From contig CM073322.1 of assembly GCA_037043015.1 (NCBI GenBank), forward strand, positions 31,987,864 through 32,051,863: 64,000 bases of DNA, written 5' to 3'. The notes beneath the pieces are model-generated. The model was not told the DNA's origin. It ran no database searches and saw nothing but the letters and a program-made list of their open reading frames with translations. Positions 22,383 through 35,665 of the stretch are shown here, in pieces. The DNA comes from Bryum argenteum (lineage: Eukaryota; Streptophyta; Bryopsida; Bryales; Bryaceae). The stretch's first letter is position 1. Each line of letters opens with the position of its first letter. Both the position numbers and the translations under genes were made by a program.

Positions 22383-25300
22383 TGGACTGGAATGCTAGAA
22401 CGCGTCCAAGCAGATTGCTCTCGAACGGAACTTAGTCGCCATTCTGCGAACACAGTCGACGTGATGTCTGAATGTCTGCAGTAAGTCGACCCTCTGATTA
22501 TGTCTGGCACGGTTGCGTGCCTGCTTCAACAACCACAACCTCAACTTCAGGTGATAAATCAAGAGAAAGCTTAACAACCCCAAACAGACATTTAGAAATG
22601 GATCAGACACGTTCAGGTATGGTGTGCAGTTACAAAAATGAAGGTTATGGTCCGCCATCGTAGGAAGGAAAGTTCACATCACTTGTGAAAACCCTGAGCA
22701 TCAAGACGCAAGTGAGTTCATATTGAGAAAAGAAATTGGTATGTACCTTCCGCCTTGGCCGCTCCCAAAAAATCAGGTCTGCAGTCTGAAGCTAAGCTTG
22801 TAGTCGGCATGGCACGATGGTCAATATGTCTGCGAGGTTGCGGCTAAACATCAAACTCACTCCTGCATCACATATCACAGAGAGCCCTAACAAAACTGAA
22901 GATCTGATCTTGCCTGGGTACTCAGTGGCGTGTTTGCAGGAGTAGATTTCTCTGATCAGGTTGCCAGGAAGCAGCATTTTCAATCACAATGAACCTGGAT
23001 TCGCTCCCCCGATTGAAGGCCATGGGTGTGGATCCATGTCGGAGTATCCACAAAGCGCTCTTAGGGTCAATTATCTGCAGGATCGAGCGTTTCCGTGGAG
23101 TACTGATCTTCTTCAGCTAGGAATGTTACCCTAATTTTGTCTGAAGAAGAAGAACTCGAGGCTGAACAATAACAAAGGTCAACAACTTCTTAGTTGGGGC
23201 CTGTTTAGACTTGGGTGGGGGCCATGGAATTTGTAGGGTCCTAGAGAGTCCATTTTTGGCTCTCATTTATGTTTGAGCATTTTAGCATTTATTGTATTGA
23301 CATGGCCTCCAAGGAAGTGGAAAGAGCTCACCATTTGGAAGCTTCATTTTGTTTCACTTGGGGTCATGTAGGGAGCTCCTAAATGTTGATATAAAAAGAA
23401 AATGGTGTAAGATAAATATATCAAAACATTGTTGACCCCACTCCAAGTGTAAAGTCAGTAGAGCTAGCATTAACTTCTAACCAATGAGGGAGCTCTATTT
23501 CAATGGCCATGACTAAAAATCTAGCGTCCACCTTTGGTCTAAACCGCGCTTAGATTGAAAGTATTTTCCTTGTAAATTCTTGTAAATGGTGATTGATAGC
23601 AAATAGTTAAACAAGAGTGCTCTGAATTGTAGCAATTCCAAATTTTTGGAGCGATATGTTTTTCTGCCCATAGGTACATGATAGCTTCACAAGTCGATAA
23701 TACCATGTACTCATCCCAAACAGCATAGGGTGTTAAATTAGGACACCATTTAAGAAACACATATGAGTTCACCTTCAAAAATTCAAAGAAAATTGTTAAA
23801 GAGCCTAAAATGATGATTCCACTTGGACTATCCTTCCAGATACTTTTCCCATGCATGGAAATTGCTTAGACTATATACTTCACTACAAATTTCCTAATAT
23901 GAAATTTAAGCAACCGTTCAGAACTATCCCTTACATGAAAGAAGTCAATATGACTTTGAACTCATGGGAGCATTAGATTGGAGGTATGTTAAGAATTTGA
24001 GTTAAAATGATTTGAAATATCTTTAAAAATGCATGGTGTTTGGGGAGTTATATTAAATTCGCTTAATATTTTAAATTTAGTATATATGAAGATATGGCTT
24101 TTAAACTAGTACAAAGAGTGTATTTCTAAACATTTAGACGTGTTAGTTTTCACTATGGTAAGGTCAATATGTGGGCTAAGAGATAAGATTTGTAGTTTTG
24201 TTGGTAGTGAAGTCTTCATAAAATGAAGGTAATCAACTTCCTAGAAGGATACCTTTATAATGCATTCGGTTTCTAAATGGTATCTCAAGTTCGAAGTGAA
24301 GTTATCTTGAGTACTAGTACACTTACATAATAATCTTTTAATATACTTTAATCAATAAATCGGAAAATCTTGCATCATCGTGAGACATGGAATATAGAGC
24401 CCATGAACTCCGCATTGGCGTTCATAAGTCTCAACCACCAAGTCAAGGCTTATAGTGCCTGCTCATTTTGGTGCATCAAGTACCCGATATGATACGATAG
24501 TATTATATAAGTACAAAGTAGATTCAGCCACAATAGTGTTCTCAAATAGAGACTTCAATGACCCTTGCCTAAATCTCAAATTTTAACAAATCTTGAAAGA
24601 AAAAATTATAAGATTACTAAAAATTGTTTGGATTGATTTTGAAGTTTTTGAAGGTTGTCCTTGTAAAATTAGTAAACTTCTTGACTTGAGTCACTTTGGA
24701 ACATGAATATCATACGACATATTAAGAAAACAAGTTCATAATATCTAAATATTGAAAAGCAAGCACAATTCAGCGCATTAAAACATGAAGAGGCTCTCAA
24801 CCATATATAGCATATTAACAGTGGCAACCCCGTGCTCCACTTTTAGCATAAAAGACAACAATTGGGGTACCTCCAAGTAGCAAGACCCTCCAAGCTAAGG
24901 AGACTCCATTATGAAGGGTTGCACTCCATCGTGCATATAAGCCTCTAGCTCAATCAAATGAGCAAAAATATATCTTTGAATGTGTGGTTTATACTACCCT
25001 CTCAAAATTTGCAACCTCAAAGTCTATATTTTTTAGACAATTTCTTAGATATAAGTATTGTACCTACATAGCCAAAGTCATGTTTGTAGGTGCCGAAAAT
25101 CGGGAATGTTTCTAAATATTAAAAAGTCATATTTGTACTAAAAGAAGAACGGAATCGCAACAAAACTAGGTTTGTGACATTCAAAAAACAACAATTCAAT
25201 TGATTATTTGGGATTACAGTGGCAAATAGGTAATCAAAGGATATTAAATATGCCTATAGAAATAGCATCCATGGACAATAAAATCAATTAAAAAAGGTTA

Positions 25301-28300
25301 TCAATCTCGAGAGTGTAAACTTTGTGAGGGATAAATATGATTGAATTCAAAAATTAGGTTATCAATACAAACAAGAGCCTATTAGATTATTTATAAGAGC
25401 TTTTGAAAGAAGCAAATGGTTCCAAACAAGAGCTTACCTATTTTGAATTTTTAGCACTCAACCTGACCATTTCTTCGTCAATCCTTGATGAATAGTTAAA
25501 AATCGATTGACATATTCTAACAAACTAAGAACTTTTCATGGAAAATTTGGTGAGTCAAAAGTCGCATGAAGAGCTTCATTTTTATAGATATTTATTTTCC
25601 TATGAGCGTTTAAACACAAATAGGGCAAGGTTTTTATTGGTAATTAATTTGTCAAACATTAAATGTAGCCAATGGATATAAGAGTCACATGTGATGTTCT
25701 CAATTTATCCTCCCTATCCATAATCACAAAAGGTTATTATATCCATGGTAACTAAGAGCTCAATTGAAGATGGTAATTTTGGATTGGCACTTTTAGTTTA
25801 CTTTGAGTTGGTGAAGAGAGGTTTTTTATCTAAGAGGATTTAATTCTTAAATAAACACCTAGTGGGGGATCTTCTAGGGGAAGGTTGAAATATGTGTTTG
25901 ACGTTTGTATGTAACTAAGGTCATACGTTCGGGAAATTGTATAATAGTTCTCAAACCCAATCCAAGATACTCTTGACTTATCACCACTTTTTATAACTTG
26001 TTTTAGCTACTTGTCTCTCGTAAATCGAAAGCAGTCCCATGAGTCATATAGACCATTATAGTGTAGTCTTTGGGTTGGTCAAATAATATTTCAATTGTAT
26101 CCTTGATTCTCCAAGTGGTCAAATAGACATGTCTTCTAGGCGCATTCTCTATTTCCAATGGTCAAACAGACAAAGTAGTGTAGCCAAATTCTCAACCACC
26201 TATATCCGGAAATTGGTCAAATAGAAAGGTTCTCTTTCCCTCCTATTCCGACCATCTAACAAGGTTTAGGTAGAAAGACTTATCTCATTTTGCATTAGTC
26301 CTTCTCTATTTCTCCCTCTTTTAGCTTTCGTAATTCCTCTTCAACACCTTAGCTTCATCTGCGAGACATTCTTATAATAACAACTCTTATTAGTATAAGC
26401 AAAGTAATTGTAACTTAACATTGCTAGAGTGATCAAGTATAACAATATTATACTTATTGACTTTCTTAATAATATGTATACTCATTTATGTCTCTCTCAC
26501 TCGTCTTGGAGTTAGCAAGACTCCTTCCATTCCTCTCACTTTCTGGCCAACCTTATCTTCTCTTCTTAGAAGATATGACACTTAGAAAATTGCCCGACAA
26601 ATCCTTCTTAAGATTATGTATCAATTGGTATAATCTCAAGTATTAATTCAATAGTGAAAGATTTCTCTTTCATTGAATCCTTTCACCTTGAGTTGTTCTC
26701 TCTAATCCAATCGACTTATGTTCAACTTCTAACTTTCCTTTCGCAACATCTCTATTGTCTCTTCATGTCCACTCATGCATGTCAACTTGACAATCATTGT
26801 ATGAATGCTCTCGTCATGCAATTCTTGTAACATAAGTCAATTACACAATCTCTTATACACGCACATAGATTATTATATTAAATCGACAAATATTTATAAT
26901 AATTATGTTATCCTTTATTGCACATCACTCCATTTGATGTCAATTGGATTCTTCAAAGCTCCCAGGCTTTGCTTGTTTCTCCTTGGCTTGGGCTTTTCCC
27001 ACTCATAATCTTTTTACTCTCGGGGTAATAAGATTGTACAACTCACTTGGAATTACAAATACACATTTATAGATTTTGAAATATGAGAATTATATTGCAA
27101 TTTGATAGTTTCATAACAAAATGGAATACATAGAGAAAAAGGTGTAGACAAGAATGAACTTCGTCATTCTCACCTTTTATCTCTTCCACATGAAAAGGTT
27201 TCTTAATATGTCTTTCTATATCTACCTTTCCATTCTCTAGGTCTATTATATATTTTTTTTTTTAGGAGTCGTTTCTGTTCTATATTCTATTTGAGAACTT
27301 TTCACATTCTAATTAGCTTTTAAGTCTGGAAAAGTCTTTTTTTACATTACAGTTGGAGTAAGAGAAAAGTTGGATGAAGGGTCTTTTCGAACGTCTCTTT
27401 GTTTTAAACTTGCTCAAATTGTCTTTCGCCTATTGCAAGCCTCACTAATAATTTTGTAAACCTCCAATTATCTGTAGATGGATGGAAAAATGGTCAGTGA
27501 CTCTATTTTGAATTGTATTCTCAATCTTTTTTGCATTTGTGACTTTGTAAAAAAGTCGTAGCGATCGTCCAAAGTTTCTTTTTCTTTTTCTTTTTTTTTT
27601 TTTTTTTTTGTCAAGTGCACATGATCTCATAAGGTACTTTGGGTTATGACATAATTTCTGGCTACATACTCTTCCCTCTCTACATCCGCGATGACTAGCT
27701 TCATTTGTTCCAAAACCCTTCTTTACTCTCTAGGATCTGAATCTTACTTAGTTTAGATTTTATACCTTTAGCCCTTGAGAACATTGTTTGTCTTACTTTG
27801 GAGTTTTGGATGTAATCTAGTTGGATCATAGCTGTCAACTTCATGTTAGAATACACTTGCAATTATCAAGCAATGTCGTGTCAGATGTGAGTGCAATGCT
27901 ACAATATGAAGTGGGAAAAATAATTTAATGAAGTGATTGTATTTTAAGTTTATCTAACTTTGACAAATACAATGTTGTAACTGAGAAAACTAGATGGTTC
28001 AATTTTGATTTATGAATCTAGCACATTGAGATAACTACTTAATCATGCAATTAGATCAAATACTTTATAGATTGAGATTTATTATGTGTGAAGAAAATAT
28101 TATTTAGTTTTGACAATGAAGATTAAATATGGGTTGGAATCTTTTAATGTTAAATTTATTGCATATGAGTTTTGCCATAAGAATAGGGTATGGGGCTTTT
28201 TAAAAGTATATCACTTATTAGTATATTAATCTTTATTTGACAACATGCTCAAAAGTATTTGTATCATTAGCATATTCCTTGCCTAATAACTTGGTACAAG

Positions 28301-28699
28301 AAAATAATCCTTCATAATGTTTTTTTTTAAAAAAATTCTTCAGTAAATTATGCCAATTTTAGGATATGTCTAGATGATAATTTTTAACTTAACAACTTAC
28401 TTGATTAACGCCTTGCTTCAAAAAAAAATTTCATATCCACGCATTGTTTACCGTAAAATCAGTAACCGCTTGTATCGGCTTGTTTTAGAATAGTAACCGA
28501 CAACTTTAAGATATTTCTACATACTGACAAATTTTTAGTATGTACATATTGGCAAATTTTTATTATGACAACTTACTTCATAAACAACTTTGTTTAGGAC
28601 ATTTCTTGCTTCAGTAACGGTTTGCTTCAAAATACTTTTCCCTATCTACTCATTGTTTACCAATACAACTTATCGCATGCTTGTTTCAAGATATTTCTT
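22383..28699. other. Long AT-rich gene-free region
   Basis: No convincing coding region on either strand over more than 6 kb. ORFs are short and AT-driven. A weak copia-RNase-H-like phrase (EYMVLSTCEAI, minus strand near 23,700) may be a very old retrotransposon relic. A T-tract lies at about 27,573-27,609. From about 28,200 the sequence contains diverged units leading into the tandem array that follows. Confidence 0.5.
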
Positions 28700-29265
28700 T
28701 CCATCCACGCCTTAGTTACCAATTGCATTAGTAACGGCATCTTGCCACAATATTTCTTCTTCTCCATGCACTGCCAAGTAAGTTAACAACTAGTATTTAA
28801 ATATTTTGTCCTTATCTCCGCGTTATTTACCAATCACGTTCATAACGGTTGTTTACCAATTGCGTTGATGAGGGCTTTACATTAATAACGACTAACGGCT
28901 AAGAACTAGTATTTAGATATTTCTTCCAATTTATGTGTTGTTTACTAATCACGTTCATAACTTTTGTTTACCAATTGCGTTGATGAGGGCTTCACGTTGA
29001 TAACGACTAACGGCTAAGGACTAGTATCTAGATATTTCTTCCTATTTACGTATTGTTTACCAATCACGTTCGAAACCACTGTTTACCAATCGCGTTGATG
29101 AGGGCTTCACGTTAATAACGGCTAACGGCTAATATGTAGATATTTGTTCCTTCCTCCCCGTTGTTTACCAATTGCGTTGCTGAGGGCTCTACGTTAATAA
29201 CGGCTAACTGCTAACGGCTAGTATATAAATATTTCTTCCTATCTACATATTGTTTACCGACTTGC
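28700..29265. repeat. ~115-bp tandem repeat array
   Basis: The core GTTTACCAATTGCGTTGATGAGGGC-like block recurs with starts near 28,851, 28,966, 29,081 and 29,163. Each is followed by an ACGTTAATAACGGCTAACGGC-like block and AGTATTTAGATATTTCTTCC. More diverged copies extend upstream to about 28,400. The last unit is shorter (82 bases). It may be satellite-like, or the internal repeat of a transposon. Confidence 0.75.
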
Positions 29266-30184
29266 TTCAAGATGATTTTTCCTATCCACCCGTTGTCTGG
29301 TGTCTACCACAGTGCATTTTGTAAAATTCGTCAGAGTTATTTAAATGATTCTTGTATTGTATCCCATGTACCTATTGTAATTCATATCATGTAATTTTAA
29401 AATAAAATCTTATTTTTGAGTTCTTTCCCATTCTCCCAATGCCATCTCACCTACTATTTTCTCACCTCGTGGACAATATTTTTCAATGTTTGCAAACTTT
29501 GTAGACATCTACCAATCATGTGAAGGTTGAAGTAAAAATAGACCAAGAGTTAGAGAAAATTAATCTCCGCGAACCTGAGTGAGACAGTAAAAACGTAAAA
29601 GAACCTAGTGGTCACTCTAATTCATATTTCTGCACTATATTCCACAAGGAGAGGGACACTCAGTTGTCGTCGTCGTCGTCCTGGTCCTGCTGCCTGCATC
29701 CGCCACTTCCACTTTGACGTTGCAGCAAGGCAAGCCATCGCTGCTCTCTCTTCAGCTTTTCCTATTGTCACAGCCCAGCAGCTCTGCGCTCTATTTCTTC
29801 CATCCCGCCGCGATTGCAACTGATTTCATGGAGGTACCCACTTCTGCTTCTTCGTCTTTCATTGTCTTTTTTATTGTTGTTCGCGCTCTGTGCTTTCTGG
29901 GTCATGTCCATGTGCTCTTGACCGCTCTCTCGTAAAAATGTCACGTTTTTCACTTGTATGGTGTGCTTCGCTTGATTGACTGTGCTCGCAATGAGATTTT
30001 TAGTTTAGTAGCGTAGGATCCAGAATCAGGGGATTGGGCATGGAGAGAGTGGTGCCGGGATTGTAATGTGATGCTGTTGTTCGTTAGGTTTATGTGACGA
30101 GAAGAATTAGTGTGTTTTTGCTTATCTTGTATGAAGGGAGCCCAATTGAGGTTTTTGAATTTATTGTTGGTGTGAAGAGGTGAG
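29266..30184. promoter_or_regulatory. Promoter and probable 5' leader of the HDC1-like gene
   Basis: Complexity and GC content rise towards the HDC1-like gene. A short GTC repeat lies near 29,665. ATGGAG/GTACCC near 29,828 could be a leader exon donor, with a leader intron ending just before the main ATG, as is common for plant chromatin genes. This is inferred and unproven. Confidence 0.4.
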
Positions 30185-33100
30185 ATGAGTCTTCCGGCGA
30201 AGCGGCAGCACGAGGAGACGACGGCAGCGGCGGCGGCGGTGAAGTTGGAGTCGGTGGCCAGGCCTCAGCAGCATGCGGGAGGTACGAGCGGTGGGATGGT
30301 GATGGAGTTTGGAGGAGCGGAGTTGCGCCCCGCGAAAGTGGCGCGTCATAGTGATCAGGAGAAGGTCGAGCATTTCAGCATTAGTGCCTACAGTAAGGAG
30401 GCTCCGGGGGGCGGCGAGGTGGGGAATAATGGGAGCAAGTTGGAAGTGCCGGTCGTGAAAATTAAGGTGCGGGAAATTGGGAGTGATCGGGCGGATCTCG
30501 GGCGGGTGGATTCGAAGGATCATGGAGGGGACGTGGTGAAGGAAGGCAATGAGGTTCTTCTTGGAAGGGTTGTTGATGTGAGGGGCGAGGAGCAGTTGCT
30601 GCAGGGCGAAGTGGTGGCAGCGCAAGAATTCGATCGCGCGGAGGGAAATTCCGAAGGGACGCGGAAGAGGAGCCCCCGTGATGGTGAGGGTAGAAGTGTG
30701 GCGAAGCGCGAGGATGTGGCGCCAGTGGAGGGCAAGAGAGAAGAGTTGAAGGAGAAAGAGAAGAAGGATGAGAAACGAAAAGAGGATGTGGCGCCAGTGC
30801 AGCAACAGCCACCACATTTGGACGTTAAGATTGAGAAAGATGTGGAGAAGGAAGAAGTGGAGAGAGAGAAGGGGGAGAGGGTGCGGGAGCGGGAGCGGTC
30901 TCGTGACCGGGAGAAAGAGGCCATGGTGCGCTCAGAGAAGCGAGAGAAGAGGGACAAAGAGCGCGAGCGCGATCGGGATCGGCGTGAGGACCGAGAAGAC
31001 ATCCCAGTGGTGAAATTGGAGAAGGGGATACCGGAAGTGGAGATGGATAGGAAGCCGGTACGTGAGGTGGAGGAGCGAAAAGTGGTGGAGAAGGAGGGGC
31101 GAGAGCGTGCGAGAGAAAGAGAGCGAGAGAAGGAGAAAGACGAGGAGGGGGAGGGGGAGAAGCGCAAGAAACGGGGTCGCGAGCAGGAGAGAGAGCGCGA
31201 GGCGTCGAATGCGATGGACACGGATGGTGGTGGAGGGGAGAAGGAGAAGGAGAAGGATGGTGGCCATGGACATAGCGTACAGCAGCGGAAGCGCATGTTG
31301 CGTCCGAGAGGGCAGTCGAACCCTGCGAACCGAGACTCGCGGTCGCGGTTTCGGCCGAAAGAGAACGAAGGGTAAGCTGGTTGTGTGTTGGATGGTATGC
31401 TTGCAAGGTGGCACTTGTTGGGCAGAAGCATTGTGTTCTTGTTGGTGATACTTTTGGAGTGTTGATTATGGTAGCAGTCGCATGTGAGAGATGAGCATAC
31501 CAGCTGCGTACATGTTTGTTCTGGTTGGTTTGGTGGAAGCGAGTTTGTTTTTTGAGGTTGTTTGGGTGGAAGTGAGTGTGGCGGCGATGGTAGTATGCAT
31601 GCTTCAACTGCGGTAGTTGGTCGATCAAGTGTGTTGCAATGTTTGTTTGCTACTTGTTTCATTTTGCTGATTTTGCATGTGTCATTGTGTTGTTGTATGT
31701 CATGCAGGACTCAAGGTTGGTGTGGCGTACTCATGAGTGTGCTAGTCTTATGACTTCTTTTTGTGGATGGATTTCGCATTCTTTTGGTCAATGGATTTTG
31801 CATTCAGTTCTAAGTGTAGATAGATATGCTGGTGTGACTGAAACTTAGTCTACTTAGTCTGCTGGTGTGACTGAAACTTAGTCTACTTAGTCTGTATAAA
31901 GCAATGGGTTTTCTTTGAGTTTCATCTATTTTTGTATAGCACAGTTGTTGTACAAACACTGATGTGAGGGTTTAGATGGGTATAGAAACATTATATATTT
32001 TAGGCTTATGAGGGTTTAGATGGGTATAGAAACATTATAAATTTTAGGGTTTATGCGTATTCATCCATACTTTTTGTAGTCTTTTTGACAATGTTGTCTA
32101 TTTCAAATGTGGCAGGGAGGTCAGAGAGCACATCCATAACATACAGAGTGGGGGCAGGAATGCCTGAACTTGCAAAACTTCGAAAGGAGTATGTTGAGTC
32201 TGGGGAAAGGAACAACTTAGCTAACGGATCAGGTCCAACGGTGGAAATTCACATTCCCGCTGACCACGCCACCACTACCAACCGCCAGGTACCAGTGTAC
32301 CAATTGTGTAGAGGTTTCAGTCCCCAGGTTCATTTAGATTGATGCGGTTCATTTGGATTGATGTGCAAGGTTATGTAGGAATGCTCGGGCTCACCATATT
32401 TCTATTGTATGCCAGATTCGAGGGAGTCAGCTATGGGGAACGGACATATATACAGGCGACTCGGATATTGTTGCAGGTATGATTCGAGGATCAGGATGGT
32501 AGGACTGGTACTCAGCATGTGGAAGCTTGAGACTCGTGTTGTATGCAAGTTCGGTGAGATTGGCTCTTTTCTGAGGTGTCTGTCTGTTGTGACTGCATGA
32601 CTGCAGTTCTGATGCACACTGGATACTTCTCCCCGTCGGCCAGCCCCCCGCCAACTACGATATTGGAGCTGCGAGCTACCATTCGCATCCTTGAATCTCA
32701 AAAAAGTACGTTACTGATCAAAGTATGGCAGTTTTGCTGGTTGCGCTGTATTTGTTGCTTTGTGGGATAGAAGTAATTCCAAATAACGCCCTTCCATGAA
32801 AACTTATTTCTGGTGGGGTTTATGGGTGCAGTGTACACGTCTACTTTAAGGAACAGCCTACGATCGCGTTCCTGGGGAGGCGGAAGTGGATGCAGCTACA
32901 GCGTTGAGAGATGTCGAATCATGAAGGTCTGCCTTGCACGTTGCCACTTTCTTAATGAGGTTTCGGAGATGTAGAAAGCGGAAAAACTCGTCATTGTTGT
33001 AGACTCATAGTGTATGCTCGAATTAGGTCGTTGTAGAAAACTAATGGAATGTCTTCTTTTCTTGTTCCAACTATTGTGCTATGATCTGATGATGTGCAGC

Positions 33101-34861
33101 AAGGAGGTGGCTCTGTTGAGCTGGAACCGTGCTCGACTCGCAATCCCCAAGTTGCTCCAACACTTGCACCTGCTGCATCAGAACGGACGGTCACCACAAG
33201 AGCTGCATCTTCGGTGAGACTCGACTCGTCTCGTCTGTATCGTCGTTTTTGAACCCGATAAGGAGACGTTTGTATAGAGATGTGTAGTTCACCAACATCT
33301 TTATATCGAAAATGGTCCGGAAATGTTTGGGTTAGTTAGAGCTGTGCTGGTTTTGGACCGGTTCTATTCAAGTAGTATCACTTTGAGAAGCTGCAGTTGA
33401 TCGTTGTAATGCCTAGACCTTTGTAAACTAGCAACCGCAGTGAGGCTTAAGAATGGGTGAGGTGAGTATGTATTCTGATGTTCAAACTCTTGAATGTGAC
33501 GTGCAGAGTGCATATCGACAGCAGAGGTTTATGCAGGAAGTGACGATACAATACAATCTGTGCAACGAACCCTGGTGCGTGATATTGTCACTCGCTTATG
33601 TAGTACGACTCGGAAGTGTTAAAGGTCATGCGTAGGATGCAACGGGCAGTGTATTGATTAGATTCCTGCCAATCTACTCACTGTCTTTTAATCTGTCGGT
33701 GAAAGATTATGTATCTCGGAAGAGAGCGGTTGAGATGTGATATTCACATACGAGAAGTCAGCATTACCCTTGTGCACAAGGGGGTTTCCTTGGTCTGCAT
33801 TTTTAGATGTGGAGTTAGCGTCTGCATCTGTGAGTATGGTAGCCAGATTGTTGCTATGATACAGTGGATTTAGCGGGGGACTTGTTGTTCTGTCGGGTTC
33901 GTAAGAGTCTTCCTAATCCAGGTGCGTCTTGAAATCATGTGCAGGCCGAAGTACCACATAAGCATTGTGGCCGACCGGGGATTGAAGAAGTCTCAGTTCA
34001 CTTCTGCCCGGCTGAAAAAGGGCGAGGCACTATACGTGGAGACTCACATCCATCGGTGAGTTCGCTGACGCTTGAAACCACTTAACTGTAGCATGCAACT
34101 GAACCTGTTATTTAGGCTTTATAGTATGGCACATTCAAGCTCTTAAGTTCTAGAACGCCACTTGTATCATTGCGTCGAGCGAGCTCCTTGGAGCAGTTTT
34201 CTGTGGGCCGTGGTGGTTTACAATTGTGTAAATTTGTCACACAGGTACGAGCTCTCATATGAAGGGGAGCGGACAACGTGCAATGGTGCAACTACAGCTT
34301 CATCCTCGGTACCTCTTGGCAGTTCTGGCACGGATAAGGGCAAAGAGAAGTGGGGTTCGACAGAACGAGCTCTAGCAGTATGCGAGAAAGATGCAGGTGC
34401 GCATACTACTAACGGGGAGAAGGCACATGGAAACCACCCAAGCAATGGACAAGCAGGTGGTCACCACGGTCAGACGGGGGTGCACCACAATGGCGAAGTG
34501 CACGAATGCTACCGGTGGTCGAGGTGCAAGCGGCCTCTGCCTTTATCGTTCATGAAGGACAAGGGTGTCCCCCTGCCCGAAGAATATCTGGAGGTGGGTG
34601 TGATCTCCCGACCCGTTGGTTCGAGATTTTGAGCTGACACTGTTCTATGCACGTTTCCGACAGGGCGGAGCTTTGAGTTTTCAGATTGATGGTTGCGTGG
34701 TTTTTCATTGATCTGTGGGCATTTGTGTGTAGGTTCTGGAAGAGGGACTGGGATGGGACGAAGTTCAATGGGCTCCACAGAGTGTGTGGATACGGGGCAC
34801 AGAGTACGCTCTGACGAGAGCACAATTTTTGGAGTTCGAGAGGGATGATTCGAAGGAATAG
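30185..34861 (+). CDS. HDC1: HDC1/RXT3-like histone deacetylase complex subunit, 10 exons, 793 aa
   Basis: Subunit of RPD3/HDA19-type histone deacetylase complexes; the Arabidopsis HDC1 family carries a yeast Rxt3-like domain and promotes deacetylation. Exons: 30185-31371, 32120-32288, 32416-32476, 32607-32705, 32832-32926, 33100-33213, 33507-33574, 33945-34055, 34245-34593, 34733-34861 (2382 nt, phase-consistent). Exon 1 encodes about 395 residues of low-complexity K/E/R/D sequence with R-E/R-D runs and several NLS-like clusters. The conserved Rxt3 region follows: VEIHIPADHATTTNRQ, IRGSQLWGTDIYTGDSD, TSTLRNSLRSRSWG, YNLCNEPWPKYHISIVADRG, HRYELSYEGER, then a C-terminal block ending with PQSVWIRGTEYAL. 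Intron 1 acceptor is taken at 32119 because it alone keeps frame. No break is seen. The N-terminal half is variable in the family. Confidence 0.92.
31828..31893. repeat. 33-bp tandem duplication in HDC1 intron 1
   Basis: Two identical adjacent copies of a unit starting GCTGGTGTGACTGAAACTTA. Recent slippage or repair; intronic. Confidence 0.9.
31965..32047. repeat. 44-bp tandem duplication in HDC1 intron 1
   Basis: Two near-identical copies of a unit starting TGAGGGTTTAGATGGGTATA, just downstream of the 33-bp duplication. Intronic. Confidence 0.9.
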
Positions 34862-35310
34862 CAGTTTGTAAGTTTACGTGCAGGGTTGAATTGGACTCCC
34901 ATACTCGCTTGAGAGCATATTGTGAAGGTTACTTGATGTGAGGGTGCATTCAAGGTTGTGGATACTGTGAACATTTGACAAATGAAGTACAGTTGTAGAT
35001 CTCAGCTGGTTGACATGTCGAGTCCCAAGTGTGAATAGAGCTGGATTTCATGTAGTTCGATGGTCAAAAACTTCCGCAACCGTTTCTTGACGAGCTTCAA
35101 GGCTTCCGAATCATGAAGCCTTGGCTCACGGACCGTCGTTTGTTCGATCACAAATAAGTGGTTGTAAGATTCAAGTGCCCGCAACCAGAACTAATGTGCA
35201 CAAGTGCTTCATATTGGCTGGCCACTTTTGAAGTGTAATACACGTGTTTTGTACTGTGCATACTAGCCCCACTATACCCCACCAGGAATATCCGAAGTTC
35301 GTAAGCATGA
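34862..35310. other. Intergenic, 3' of HDC1-like gene
   Basis: Probable 3' UTR of the HDC1-like gene followed by unique sequence. No coding signal. Confidence 0.5.
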
Positions 35311-35515
35311 CGTCTTGGGTCACTATTTCAACACTACTTTTACTTTCTCGAGTCACTATTCTAACACCACTTTTACTTTCTGCGTGCAACACTACTTTTA
35401 CTTTATGATACTACTAAGACTTCGTTCCGTTTTCTTTTTACTTCACGATAGTATCAGGGCTTCTTTTACGTTTCTTTTACTTTATTTTTATTTTTCTTTT
35501 ACGTTGTTAGCCTGA
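35311..35515. repeat. T-rich imperfect repeats upstream of the SNF2 ORF
   Basis: Units of about 37 bases containing CACTAYTTYAACACTACTTTTACTTTC recur three times and then decay into CTTTTAC-rich sequence. They form the distal promoter region of the SNF2 ORF. Confidence 0.65.
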
Positions 35516-35538
35516 GCGTTAGTATTTCAGCGAGCGTC

Positions 35539-35644
35539 GCTACCGTACTTCATTTCGCTCTTCTCTCTTGTCTCTCCTCTCCATTTGGCTGCTACCGTAC
35601 TTCATTTCGCTCATTCTCTCTTGTGTCTCCTCTCCATTTGGCTG
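35539..35644 (+). repeat. 52-bp tandem duplication in the SNF2 leader
   Basis: A unit starting GCTACCGTACTTCATTTCGC and ending in CTCCTCTCCATTTG is present twice head-to-tail (starts 35,539 and 35,591) with few differences. It ends just before the start codon and is pyrimidine-rich like a transcribed leader. Confidence 0.85.
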
Positions 35645-35665
35645 CACCATTCTAGTTTTGTCACC

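Noticed and set aside
23539..23856. Minus-strand ORF with a copia-RNase-H-like phrase (EYMVLSTCEAI)
   Set aside because: Only a short similarity; the following residues do not continue the copia pattern well enough to annotate.
30161..31662. Long minus-strand ORFs opposite HDC1 exon 1
   Set aside because: Shadows of a purine-rich exon; serine/proline/leucine low complexity with no independent support.
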